This document shows, one piece after another, positions 27,140 to 34,929 of a DNA stretch of 64,000 nucleotides (position 1 is its first letter; every line of letters starts with the position of its first letter). The notes below the pieces were generated by a model that saw nothing but the letters and a program-made list of their open reading frames with translations, searched no databases and was not told the DNA's origin. The stretch is from Lentzea albidocapillata subsp. violacea. Its GTDB lineage: Bacteria > Actinomycetota > Actinomycetes > Mycobacteriales > Pseudonocardiaceae. Location of the stretch: the NCBI RefSeq assembly GCF_900100275.1, contig NZ_FNET01000005.1:248001-312000 (forward strand), in the 5' to 3' direction. A program made the position numbers and the translations under genes.

Positions 27140-28510
27140 GTGCCCGACCCGATGCCCGAGCCCGAGTTCGACCAGCCTGCCGATGACGCAGGTGAGTCCG
27201 CGGATGATTCCACTGTCGAATCCTCTGTGGACTGGTCGGCCCTGCCGGAGCCGTTGCGGGTGAGGCTCGCGGAGCTGGGGGCGGACGCGCTGGGCGAGAT
27301 GGCGAAGGTCGACGTGCCCCAGCACCTGCGGCCGGTGGCGAAGTTCGCCCCGACCAAACGCGCCCGTCTGGGCGGCGCGCAGGTCGTGGCCGGCCTGCGG
27401 GACTCCGCGAACTTCCGCACCGCCGTGGTCGAGTGGCTGCGCAAGAACAGGCCGTCGACGCTCGAGGTGACCTCGCCGGATCCGGTGACGGCGGCCGCAG
27501 CGGCGGTGCTGACCGGTGACGAGGTCGCGCTGCACTACGTGGAGCTGGTGACGCGCCGGGTGGGCGACGCGACGCTGCGAGCCGAACGGGACGCGGCCGT
27601 AGTGCGCGCGGAACGGCTGGAAAGCGAGCTGGAACGGCTGCGGTCCGAGCGTAGCCAGCTCGACGGCGCCGCCGAACGCGTCCGCGCGGATGCCGAGGTC
27701 GAGCTGGAACGCCTGCGCAAGCGGTTGCGCGAGCAGGGCGTGAAGCTGCGCGAGGCCAAGGACGCCGCCGAGGCCGCGGCCGCCGAGGTGCACAAGATCC
27801 AGGAGCGCACCGCGGACGAGGTGAAGCGCCTGTCCGCCGAACGCGACCGGGAGCGCGAACGCGCCGAGACCGAACGTGGCAAGGCGCAGCGGGCGATCGC
27901 CGACGCCGAGGTGGCCCGGCAGTCCGCACGGGAGGCCCGGCAGGCCGACGAGGTGCGGCTCGCGCTGCTCGTGGACACCCTCGACGGCGCCGTGACGGGA
28001 CTGCGTCGCGAGCTGGCTCTGGGAGAAGGCGCCGGCCCGCGTCCCGCCGATCTCGTGCGGGGCGCCAGCGCGTCGCAGGGGGTCGTGGGCCGGGTGGAGG
28101 ACCCCGCGGCTCTGGACCGGCTGCTGGCGTTGCCCGTGGTGCACCTGGTGGTGGACGGCTACAACGTCACGAAGACCGGCTATCCGGAGCTGTCGCTGTC
28201 GGATCAACGAGATCGGCTGGTGCACCAGCTGGCGGTGCTGGCCGCGCGCACGGGTGCAGAGGTGACGCTGGTGTTCGACGGCGCTGGGGTGGTGGCCGTG
28301 CCCGCGGCTGCCCCTCGCGGCGTGCGCGTGCTCTTCAGCGACCCCGGTGTTCTGGCCGATGACGTAATTCGCGCACTGGTCACGGCGGAGCCCGAGGGAC
28401 GGCCCGTGGTGGTGGTGACGTCGGACCGAGCGGTCGCGGATTCGGTGCGCCGTCGTGGCGCGCACCCGGTGCCGTCCGCTGTGTTGCTGGCCCGTCTCGG
28501 GCGTGTTTGA
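27140..28510 (+). CDS. NYN (PIN-like) domain protein with central coiled coil
   Basis: 456 residues. An acidic N-terminus is followed by a conserved segment (VRLAELGADALGEMAKVDVPQHLRPVAKF). A long charged coiled coil (about 140-290) is rich in Glu, Arg and Ala. The C-terminal NYN/YacP-like domain (about 330-450) has HLVVDGYNVTKTGYP and VTLVFDGAG, whose Asp residues resemble the metal-binding set of PIN-like ribonucleases. An RNA-processing role is therefore plausible. GTG at 27140 has TAGCCT ending 6 nt upstream. Confidence 0.85.
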   Translation: MPDPMPEPEFDQPADDAGESADDSTVESSVDWSALPEPLRVRLAELGADALGEMAKVDVPQHLRPVAKFAPTKRARLGGAQVVAGLRDSANFRTAVVEWLRKNRPSTLEVTSPDPVTAAAAAVLTGDEVALHYVELVTRRVGDATLRAERDAAVVRAERLESELERLRSERSQLDGAAERVRADAEVELERLRKRLREQGVKLREAKDAAEAAAAEVHKIQERTADEVKRLSAERDRERERAETERGKAQRAIADAEVARQSAREARQADEVRLALLVDTLDGAVTGLRRELALGEGAGPRPADLVRGASASQGVVGRVEDPAALDRLLALPVVHLVVDGYNVTKTGYPELSLSDQRDRLVHQLAVLAARTGAEVTLVFDGAGVVAVPAAAPRGVRVLFSDPGVLADDVIRALVTAEPEGRPVVVVTSDRAVADSVRRRGAHPVPSAVLLARLGRV

Positions 28511-28575
28511 TCACCCGGTAGCCTGACGCCGTCGATCTTGGCGGTCTTGTTCTGGCGAGGGGGATCGGCGACCTC

Positions 28576-29580
28576 ATGTCGCGCAACTTCACCCGTGGTT
28601 TCCTGGTTCTCCTGCTGCTCCTCCCGGTCGCTCCGGCCGTGTCCTCGGCCGCGCAGCCGACCGATCCCGCGCGTGCGTACGCGGAGCTGACAGCACAGGC
28701 GACGAAGCTCAACGAGGAAGTCCTCCGCGCTCAGGAAGACCTCGTCCAGCGCAAGGCCGAGCTCGACCGCGCGACCGCGACAGTGGTGGCGGCGCAGCAG
28801 ATCGAGCGGCAGGCCAAGCGCGACGAGGGCGACTACCAGGGGCAGGTCGACCTCATCGCCCAGGCGTCGTTCGAGGGGGCGCGGTTCAACCAGCTGTCGG
28901 CGCTGCTCGTCGCGGACTCGCAGCAGGACTTCCTGAACCGCCTCGAGATGATGCGGGTGCTCGCCTCCGACAAGGCGGAGTCGCTCGCGCGGCTGTCCGC
29001 CGCGGTGGAGAAGGCCCGTCAGGCACATCAGGTGGCGGAGAGCGCGCGGGCGCGTGCCGCGGAGACCACTGCGGCGGCCGAGAAGCTGAAGAGTGACCTG
29101 GACGCGCGCAACCAGGCGCTGCAGGCGCAGATCAACCAGGTGCGGACGGCGCTGACGCGGCTGCCCGCCCCCGTCGTGAACCAGCTGCGCGACCCCGGCG
29201 ACCGCTCGCAGGTCAGCGTGCCTTCCGGAGTGGCGGGTCTCGCCCTCACGTTCGCGCTGGGGCAGCGCGGGGACGACTACCAGTACGGCGGCACCGGGCC
29301 TGAGCGGTGGGACTGCGCTGGACTGACGATGAAGGCCTATGCGGCCGCGGGCTTCACGATTCCGCGTACGTCGGGCGGACAGGCCGGAGTCGGGCGCGCG
29401 GTGTCGCGTGGCGAGGTTCGCGCGGGCGACCTGATCATCTACTACTCGAGCCGTTCGCACGTGGCCATGGCGGTCGACAACGCACGGGCGGTGCACGCCT
29501 CCACCGAGGGCCAGCCGGTGAAGATCGCACCGATCGACACCATCGGGCCCATCGCGGTGATTCGGCGCATCGAGGGCTAG
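28576..29580 (+). CDS. NlpC/P60 peptidoglycan hydrolase
   Basis: 334 residues. Signal peptide (about 1-26), then a long coiled coil (about 35-195) and a C-terminal NlpC/P60 domain. The catalytic Cys is about 247 in WDCAGLTM (Ala replaces the more common Ser), His about 295 in RSHVAMAVDN, with a following polar residue in VHAST. It is expected to cleave stem peptides of peptidoglycan outside the membrane, with the coiled coil for autoinhibition or FtsEX-type control. Positional match to Rv2190c (RipC-like). The next gene starts 10 bp after its stop. Confidence 0.92.
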   Translation: MSRNFTRGFLVLLLLLPVAPAVSSAAQPTDPARAYAELTAQATKLNEEVLRAQEDLVQRKAELDRATATVVAAQQIERQAKRDEGDYQGQVDLIAQASFEGARFNQLSALLVADSQQDFLNRLEMMRVLASDKAESLARLSAAVEKARQAHQVAESARARAAETTAAAEKLKSDLDARNQALQAQINQVRTALTRLPAPVVNQLRDPGDRSQVSVPSGVAGLALTFALGQRGDDYQYGGTGPERWDCAGLTMKAYAAAGFTIPRTSGGQAGVGRAVSRGEVRAGDLIIYYSSRSHVAMAVDNARAVHASTEGQPVKIAPIDTIGPIAVIRRIEG

Positions 29581-29583
29581 CGT
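29578..29583 (+). promoter_or_regulatory. -10 element overlapping an upstream stop codon
   Basis: TAGCGT uses the TAG stop of the NlpC/P60 gene and ends 7 nt before the GTG at 29591. Confidence 0.5.
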
Positions 29584-29590
29584 TGCGCCG

Positions 29591-30358
29591 GTGAAGCACC
29601 TCCGGACGTTGCTGGCGGTCACCGTCGCCATGACGTTCCTGCTGGGCGTCAGCGTTGCACTACGGCCCGTTGAGTTGCAGCCGACCGCAACAACCCATTG
29701 CAATGAGGCGGTGCTGACGACTGCGTCCGGCACTGTGAGCAGCAGTTCTTGTGATGGCGCGCTGGCGTCGCGGGTATCGGGGTTGCTCGACTCCTCGGTG
29801 CGCGACGTCGCCGATATATTGGATATCAGCTGGGTTCGCCGGGTCGACGTCGTCGTTCCGGCGTCGGACACCGAGCTCGTGTCGCTCGTCGGGCCCGCGT
29901 TCGCGGACATGGCCGGGGTCGCGATCAGGGACGGTTCCGGGCAGCGCGTCGTCATCAACCGGGTGCGCGCGTCGGCGTTGTCGGACGTGGAGTTGAGCGT
30001 GCTGCTGAGGCACGAGATCACGCACGTCGCGACGCGCGACCTGACTGCGGACTCGGCCCCGCTCTGGCTGGTCGAGGGGTTCGCGGACTGGGTGGCGTTC
30101 CACGGCACGGGGCTGTCGCTTCGTCAGGCCGCGCCGCTGCTGAAATCGGACGTCTCGGCGTTGCCGGTCGACTTCGGCGGCTCGGGGCGTGATCTCGCGT
30201 ACCAGCAGGCGTACTCGATCATGGTCTACCTCCAGTCGAGGCTGGGGGAGCGGGGTGTCGTGGACTTCTTCCTGCGGCACGCATCCTTGTCCGCAGTGGA
30301 CGCTGGTGTCATCGACGTGGCGGCCTGGCGCGAGTTCCTGAAAACGAGCATCGGATAG
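29591..30358 (+). CDS. putative exported or membrane-anchored zinc metallopeptidase (MA clan)
   Basis: 255 residues. An N-terminal hydrophobic segment (about 4-24) suggests export or anchoring. The zinc motif is RHEITHVATR (HExxH at about 141-145), followed 25 residues later by WLVEGFADW with the third ligand Glu, the gluzincin pattern. Two cysteines near the N-terminus could form a disulfide. The AT-rich repeat lies in the gene and encodes ADILDIS. It is placed between the peptidoglycan hydrolase and pimB; the substrate is unknown. Confidence 0.8.
   Translation: MKHLRTLLAVTVAMTFLLGVSVALRPVELQPTATTHCNEAVLTTASGTVSSSSCDGALASRVSGLLDSSVRDVADILDISWVRRVDVVVPASDTELVSLVGPAFADMAGVAIRDGSGQRVVINRVRASALSDVELSVLLRHEITHVATRDLTADSAPLWLVEGFADWVAFHGTGLSLRQAAPLLKSDVSALPVDFGGSGRDLAYQQAYSIMVYLQSRLGERGVVDFFLRHASLSAVDAGVIDVAAWREFLKTSIG
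29813..29827. repeat. AT-rich palindromic repeat in metallopeptidase gene
   Basis: GATATATT, one base, GATATC. Core plus one half site, the same arrangement as in cobS. About 110 bp upstream is CCCATTGCAATG, a possible remnant of the TGCAAA family. Confidence 0.75.
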
Positions 30359-30361
30359 CGT
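30356..30361 (+). promoter_or_regulatory. -10 element of pimB overlapping an upstream stop codon
   Basis: TAGCGT begins with the TAG stop of the metallopeptidase gene and ends 7 nt before the pimB GTG at 30369. Confidence 0.5.
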
Positions 30362-30368
30362 TGAGTTC

Positions 30369-31472
30369 GTGCGCCGAACCTTGCTGGTGACCAACGACTT
30401 CCCGCCCCGCCCCGGTGGCATCCAGTCCTACCTGCACGCTTTGGCGACACGCCTGCCCGCGGACTCGCTCGTCGTCTACGCGCCGAAGTGGAAGGGCGCG
30501 GAGGAGTTCGACGCCGAGCAGCCGTTCCCGGTGGTGCGGCACCCCACGTCACTGATGCTGCCGACGCCGGACGTCCTCGCCCGCGCGCGCGACATCGCCC
30601 GTGCCGAGTCGTGCGAGGCAGCGTGGTTCGGGGCGGCGGCACCGCTGGCGTTGCTGGCGCCGTCACTCGGTCTGAGCCGTGCGGTGGCGTCCACGCACGG
30701 GCATGAGGTCGGCTGGTCGATGCTGCCGGTGGCGCGGCAGGCGCTGCGGGCGATCGGGTCCGGAGTGGACGTCGTGACCTATGTCAGCCGCTACACCCGC
30801 TCCCGGTTCTCGGCGGCGTTCGGGCCGGTGGCGGCGCTGGAGCACCTCCCGTCCGGTGTGGACACCGAGCAGTACCGCCCCGATCCTGCCGCGCGTGCCG
30901 AGATGCGCCGCCGGTACGGGCTGGGTGACCGGCCGGTGATCGTGTGCGTGTCGCGCCTGGTGCCGCGCAAGGGCCAGGACGTCCTGATCCGCGCGCTGCC
31001 GCTCATCCAGCGCTCGGTACCGGACGCCGCACTGCTGATCGTCGGCGGCGGGCCGTACCGCAAGACGCTCGAGAAGATGGCCGCCGGTTCCCGCGACATC
31101 GTGCTGACCGGCTCGGTGCCGTGGGAGGAACTGCCCGCGCACTACAACGCCGGCGACGTCTTCGCGATGCCCTGCCGCACGCGCGGCCGCGGCCTCGACG
31201 TCGAAGGGCTCGGCATCGTCTACCTCGAAGCCTCCGCGGCCGGGCTGCCCGTGGTGGCCGGACGGTCCGGCGGCGCCCCGGAGACCGTGCGGGACGGCAT
31301 CACCGGCAACGTCGTCGACGGCCTCGACGTCGAGAACGTCGCCGCGCGGATCGCCTCGCTGCTCGCCGATCCCGAGACGGCGGCCAAGATGGGGCGCGCC
31401 GGCCGCGAGTGGGTCAGCGACCACTGGCGCTGGGACCAGCTCGCACACCGCCTCGAGAACCTCATCGGCTGA
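30369..31472 (+). CDS. pimB: GT4 mannosyltransferase, PimB type
   Basis: 367 residues of the GT-B fold. N-terminal TNDFPPRPGGIQSYLHALA is the acceptor-side glycine loop. The C-terminal donor site shows VSRLVPRKGQDVLIRAL, GSVPWEELPAHYNAGDVFAMP and the EX7E motif EGLGIVYLEASAAGLPVV. In mycobacteria the enzyme adds the second mannose to phosphatidylinositol monomannoside, starting lipoglycan synthesis at the inner face of the membrane. Synteny with Rv2188c supports the same role here. Confidence 0.93.
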   Translation: MRRTLLVTNDFPPRPGGIQSYLHALATRLPADSLVVYAPKWKGAEEFDAEQPFPVVRHPTSLMLPTPDVLARARDIARAESCEAAWFGAAAPLALLAPSLGLSRAVASTHGHEVGWSMLPVARQALRAIGSGVDVVTYVSRYTRSRFSAAFGPVAALEHLPSGVDTEQYRPDPAARAEMRRRYGLGDRPVIVCVSRLVPRKGQDVLIRALPLIQRSVPDAALLIVGGGPYRKTLEKMAAGSRDIVLTGSVPWEELPAHYNAGDVFAMPCRTRGRGLDVEGLGIVYLEASAAGLPVVAGRSGGAPETVRDGITGNVVDGLDVENVAARIASLLADPETAAKMGRAGREWVSDHWRWDQLAHRLENLIG

Positions 31473-31480
31473 CCGAAATC

Positions 31481-31496
31481 CAATATCTGATATATC
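31481..31496. repeat. AT-rich repeat, interval copy 1
   Basis: CAATATC half site, one base, exact core GATATATC. Confidence 0.75.
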
Positions 31497-31536
31497 GCGC
31501 TCGCAAGCGACTGTTTGATGTTGACATCTGCTGGCC

Positions 31537-31544
31537 GATATATC
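31537..31544. repeat. AT-rich repeat, interval copy 2
   Basis: Exact core GATATATC inside CCGATATATCGGG. Confidence 0.7.
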
Positions 31545-31684
31545 GGGTGTGGTTTCCGCTGTCAGATGCATTCTTTTGGCATGTCAGTTGTAAACAGTCG
31601 ACATGGTCGTTGTTGACGCACACCATGCCGTCCCGTCGACAGCCTGTGTGCACGACGTGTTGCGGCTTCATGCAGGTGGGGTGC

Positions 31685-31716
31685 TTCCTGATATCCGATA
31701 TATTGGATATCAGGAA
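31685..31716. repeat. AT-rich repeat, interval copy 3, full palindrome
   Basis: Perfect 12-bp arms TTCCTGATATCC and complement around the GATATATT core. The most complete member of the family in this window. Confidence 0.9.
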
Positions 31717-31742
31717 CCCTGTGTGAAGTGCGCACGCGCTAA

Positions 31743-31754
31743 GACAACGTTGTC
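31743..31754. promoter_or_regulatory. 12-bp palindrome, possible operator
   Basis: GACAACGTTGTC is a perfect palindrome of the sort bound by dimeric repressors. No promoter is evident next to it. Confidence 0.35.
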
Positions 31755-31763
31755 ATCCGACGA

Positions 31764-31784
31764 AGCGATATATGGCATATCGCT
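31764..31784. repeat. AT-rich repeat, interval copy 4
   Basis: Arms AGCGATAT and ATATCGCT around a 5-nt ATGGC centre. Confidence 0.75.
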
Positions 31785-31811
31785 GGGTGATTTAGTGGAT
31801 TCAGGAAAGGG

Positions 31812-34679
31812 TCAGGCGAGTTCGCGGGCCCGGTTCTCCAAAGCGCGCAATCCCAGTTCGGCGCTGCGCCGCGCGGCCTGGTCGGCGGCGGAGCGAGAAT
31901 CGGCGGGACGGTCGAGATCCCGCAGCACCACGGCCAGGTTGATCAGCGCGCGGACCTCACCCGAGGCGAAGCCGATCCGCCGGGCCGTCGTCAGGGCCTG
32001 CTCGAACAGTTCGGCGGCCGCGTCGAAGTCGGACAGCGCGCGACGGGTCTCGCCGAGCGTGATCCGGACCGACGTCGCCACCTGCTGGTCGCCCCCGTCG
32101 GCCACGAGGGACAGCGCGCGCGAGGCCAGGGACAGGGCCGCGCCGGTGTTGCCGGAGGCGAGTTCCAGGGCGGCGAGGTTCTCCAGGGCCTCGGACTCGC
32201 CGGCGGGGACGTTGCCGATCTCCAGGGCGCGTTCGAGGTGGGCGCGGGCTTCGTCGAGACGGCCCTGCAGGCGGAGCGCCATGCCGAGGTAGGTGTGGCT
32301 GTCGGCGTTCGGCGCCAGGGTCAGCGCCTGCGAGAAGTGCTCGACCGCGCTGTCGATCTCGCCGAGTTCCACGGCGAGCTGGCCGAGGTTGTACAGGCCG
32401 GTGCTGACACTGTCCGCCGGCGCCGAGCGCAGCATCTCCAGGCAGCGGACCAGGGCGTCCTTCGCGGCGACCAGGTCTCCCGAACGGCGGTGCACGAGGC
32501 TGAGGTTGTTCAGCGCGCCCGCTTCGGCGTCCTTGTCGCCCAGGGCCCGGTACAGCTCGATGGCGTGGTCGTGGTGCTCGACGGACCGCGTGTACTCGCC
32601 CAGCCGCAGGTAGAGGGTGCCGAGGTTCGCGTGCATCGCCGCCTCGGCCGCGCGGTGCGCGGACTTCTGGGCGGCCTGCAGGCCGTGGTGCGCCGTCGCG
32701 AGCCATTCGCCGACGTGCTGGCCGATCCAGAGGTAGCCGCGCAGGGCGTCCGCCAGTTGCCAGGCCATCACCACCGGGCCGTGCTCGGCCGCGTGCCGGA
32801 TGGCGGCGATCAGGTTCGGGCGTTCCGCGTCGAGCCACACGAGGGCCTCGGCCGACGTCGAGATCCGCGGTGCCGGGCCCGTGGGCGACGACGGCAGCCG
32901 CACGATCCCGGGGTAGAGCAGCTCGGCGCAGCGCTCGACACCGCGCAGGTAGTGGTCGAGCAGCGCCGTCCACGACGCCTGCTGCTCGGACGGGCTGTCC
33001 GCCTCCTCCCGCACCGTGGCGGCGTAGCGGACCAGTTCGTCGTGGAACCGGTAGCGGCCGGGAACCGGGGACACCACCAGCCGGGCGATCGCCAGCACCG
33101 CCAGCAGCCCGTCGGCGTCCACGTCGGCCAGCGCGGACGCGGCCTCCGGCGTGAAGTCCGGCCCCGGCACCAGCGACAACAGCCGGAACAACCGCTGCGG
33201 CGCGGGAGGCAGCGCGGCATAGGCCAGCTCGATCGGCGAACCGGAGATCGTCACGCCGTCGCGTCCGGCCAGGTACGCCGCCGCCACCCGCAACGCCAGC
33301 GGCAGGTGCCCGCACCGCGCCGCCAGCTCCGCGTGATCACCCGGCCCGAGCAGCTTCTCCAGCAACGACGCCGACTCCGCCGCCGGGAACACGTCCACCG
33401 GCACGGTCCGCGCGCCGTTCATCGCGATCAGCCCGCGCAGGTCGTCCCGCGATGTCACGATCACCCGGCACGACGCCGTCCCCGGCAGCAACGGCCGCAC
33501 CTGGTCCGGCGCGGAGGCGTTGTCCAGCACCAGCAGCATCCGCCGCCCCGACAGCAACGACCGCAGCATCGTGCTCTGCTCGTCCGCGTCCGGCGGGATC
33601 TCGTCCGGCGGCACGCCCAGCGCCCGCAGGAACCGCGACAGCACGTCCACCCCGTCCGCGGGCGCCCCCAGCGCGTACCCGCGCAGGTCGACGTAGAGCT
33701 GCCCGTCCGGGAACCGGTCCCGCAGCAGGTGCGCCACGTGCACCGCCAGCGTCGTCTTGCCCACGCCCGGCTGCCCCGCGAGCGTCACGATCGGCACCGA
33801 CCCGCCGGCGATCAACCCGGAGACCCGCTCCACGTGCCAGGACCGCCCGGTGAAGTCCGCGATGTCGTCCGGCAGCCGCATCGGCGACGACGGCGCGCGT
33901 TCCGGTTCCCGCGCCACCACCGGCGCCGCCAGCTCCGGCGCCCCCATCAGGATCGCCTGATGCAACGACCGCAGCTCGTCCGACGGGTCGATGCCCAGCT
34001 GCTCGTCCAGCGTCCGATCGAGCTGCCGGAACGCCTCCAGCGCCTCCGCCTGCCTGCTGCCGCGGTACAGAGCGAGCATCAGCTGCGCCCAGAACCGCTC
34101 CCGCAACGGGTGGTCCCGCGTCAGCCCGAACAGCTCCGGCACCAGGTCCGCGTGGTTGCCCAGCGCGAGCTCCACGTCGATCCGCTGCTCGTGCACCCTC
34201 ATCAGCAACTCGGTCAGCCGCGGCGCATGCTCCGAGTACAACGTCTCCGAAGGCACGTCCGACAGCACCGGCCCGCGCCACAACTCCAACGCCTCTGCGA
34301 ACGCCGAACGTGCCGTGACCAGGTCGGATGACGACGCGGCCGCACGTCCGCGAGCCGCCGCGTCAGCGAAACGATGGGCGTCCACGGCCAGCGGGTCCAC
34401 CCGCATCCGATAGCCGTCCGCGGCCGTCTGGATCAGCGACGGATCACCCAGCGCCGCCCGCAACCGCATCACGTACGTCTGCAACGTCCCACGCGTGCGC
34501 GCGGGCGGTGTGTCCCCCCACACGTGCTCGACGAGTTCCGTCACGGGAACGACGCGGTTCGGCCGCAGCAGCAACGCCGCCAGCAACGCCCGGTGCTTGC
34601 CCGCCCGCAACACGACGGCGGAGCCCCCCAGGCGTACTTCCAACGGGCCGAGCAGCCGGAACTGCGGACCCGAAGCCAT
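31812..34679 (-). CDS. SARP/AfsR-family transcriptional regulator
   Basis: 955 residues from ATG 34679, with GAGGGG 6 nt upstream. Domains in order: OmpR-like winged helix (about 8-85, FRLLGPLEVRLGG...VVPVTELVEHVWG), bacterial transcriptional activation domain (about 90-240), NB-ARC/STAND ATPase with P-loop GQPGVGKTT (about 285) and MLLVLDNASAPDQVR, then about seven TPR repeats (about 660-950). This is the AfsR architecture that activates secondary metabolism in streptomycetes. No biosynthetic cluster lies beside it here, and it interrupts the usual pimB-fadD15 adjacency. Target genes unknown. Confidence 0.92.
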   Translation of the reverse strand: MASGPQFRLLGPLEVRLGGSAVVLRAGKHRALLAALLLRPNRVVPVTELVEHVWGDTPPARTRGTLQTYVMRLRAALGDPSLIQTAADGYRMRVDPLAVDAHRFADAAARGRAAASSSDLVTARSAFAEALELWRGPVLSDVPSETLYSEHAPRLTELLMRVHEQRIDVELALGNHADLVPELFGLTRDHPLRERFWAQLMLALYRGSRQAEALEAFRQLDRTLDEQLGIDPSDELRSLHQAILMGAPELAAPVVAREPERAPSSPMRLPDDIADFTGRSWHVERVSGLIAGGSVPIVTLAGQPGVGKTTLAVHVAHLLRDRFPDGQLYVDLRGYALGAPADGVDVLSRFLRALGVPPDEIPPDADEQSTMLRSLLSGRRMLLVLDNASAPDQVRPLLPGTASCRVIVTSRDDLRGLIAMNGARTVPVDVFPAAESASLLEKLLGPGDHAELAARCGHLPLALRVAAAYLAGRDGVTISGSPIELAYAALPPAPQRLFRLLSLVPGPDFTPEAASALADVDADGLLAVLAIARLVVSPVPGRYRFHDELVRYAATVREEADSPSEQQASWTALLDHYLRGVERCAELLYPGIVRLPSSPTGPAPRISTSAEALVWLDAERPNLIAAIRHAAEHGPVVMAWQLADALRGYLWIGQHVGEWLATAHHGLQAAQKSAHRAAEAAMHANLGTLYLRLGEYTRSVEHHDHAIELYRALGDKDAEAGALNNLSLVHRRSGDLVAAKDALVRCLEMLRSAPADSVSTGLYNLGQLAVELGEIDSAVEHFSQALTLAPNADSHTYLGMALRLQGRLDEARAHLERALEIGNVPAGESEALENLAALELASGNTGAALSLASRALSLVADGGDQQVATSVRITLGETRRALSDFDAAAELFEQALTTARRIGFASGEVRALINLAVVLRDLDRPADSRSAADQAARRSAELGLRALENRARELA

Positions 34680-34875
34680 CGCCAACCCCTCGTGCGAGCC
34701 AGATCTACCCCGTCTGTCTCACAGCCTATTAGCGCGCTGTCGCCGAGTGACATCGGCGCGTCAGCGATACGTCAGCGCCATCCGGCAATCTTCTTCATGT
34801 CCCGGTCGGGGGGCCGGGGCAACACACTTCTCGGGTTCTGCGGAAGTCTCCGCGGATCACGATCGCTGGGGGTCG

Positions 34876-34911
34876 AAAGGCCCAGGAGCACTCTCTGGCT
34901 CCTGGGCCTTT
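34876..34911 (-). terminator. terminator of fadD15
   Basis: 14-bp arms AAAGGCCCAGGAGC and complement with an 8-nt loop, 18 bp beyond the fadD15 stop on the minus strand. It is followed upstream-wise by GAC CCC, without a T tract. Confidence 0.8.
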
Positions 34912-34929
34912 CGCGCTTTCTACCTGCGG

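Larger units (their letters stand above)
31473..31811. other. noncoding interval carrying four AT-rich repeats
   Basis: 339 bp between the convergent pimB and SARP genes. No convincing ORF. It holds four AT-rich elements, a 12-bp palindrome, and a 9-bp inverted repeat (CGACTGTTT at 31508-31516 and its complement at 31592-31600) that encloses one of them. Its base composition is clearly more AT-rich than the flanking genes. Confidence 0.8.

Noticed and set aside
25268..28465. 1065-residue minus-strand frame
   Set aside because: Upstream of GTG 26968 it is antisense to the NYN gene with shadow composition. The exonuclease domain starts right after that GTG.
31603..32292. ORF reading from the pimB/SARP gap into the SARP gene
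   Set aside because: Most of it is antisense to the SARP TPR region with Ser/Arg/Ala-rich shadow composition.
31812..34679. Part of a secondary-metabolite cluster
   Set aside because: The SARP gene has no biosynthetic, transport or resistance genes beside it; neighbours are conserved housekeeping genes.
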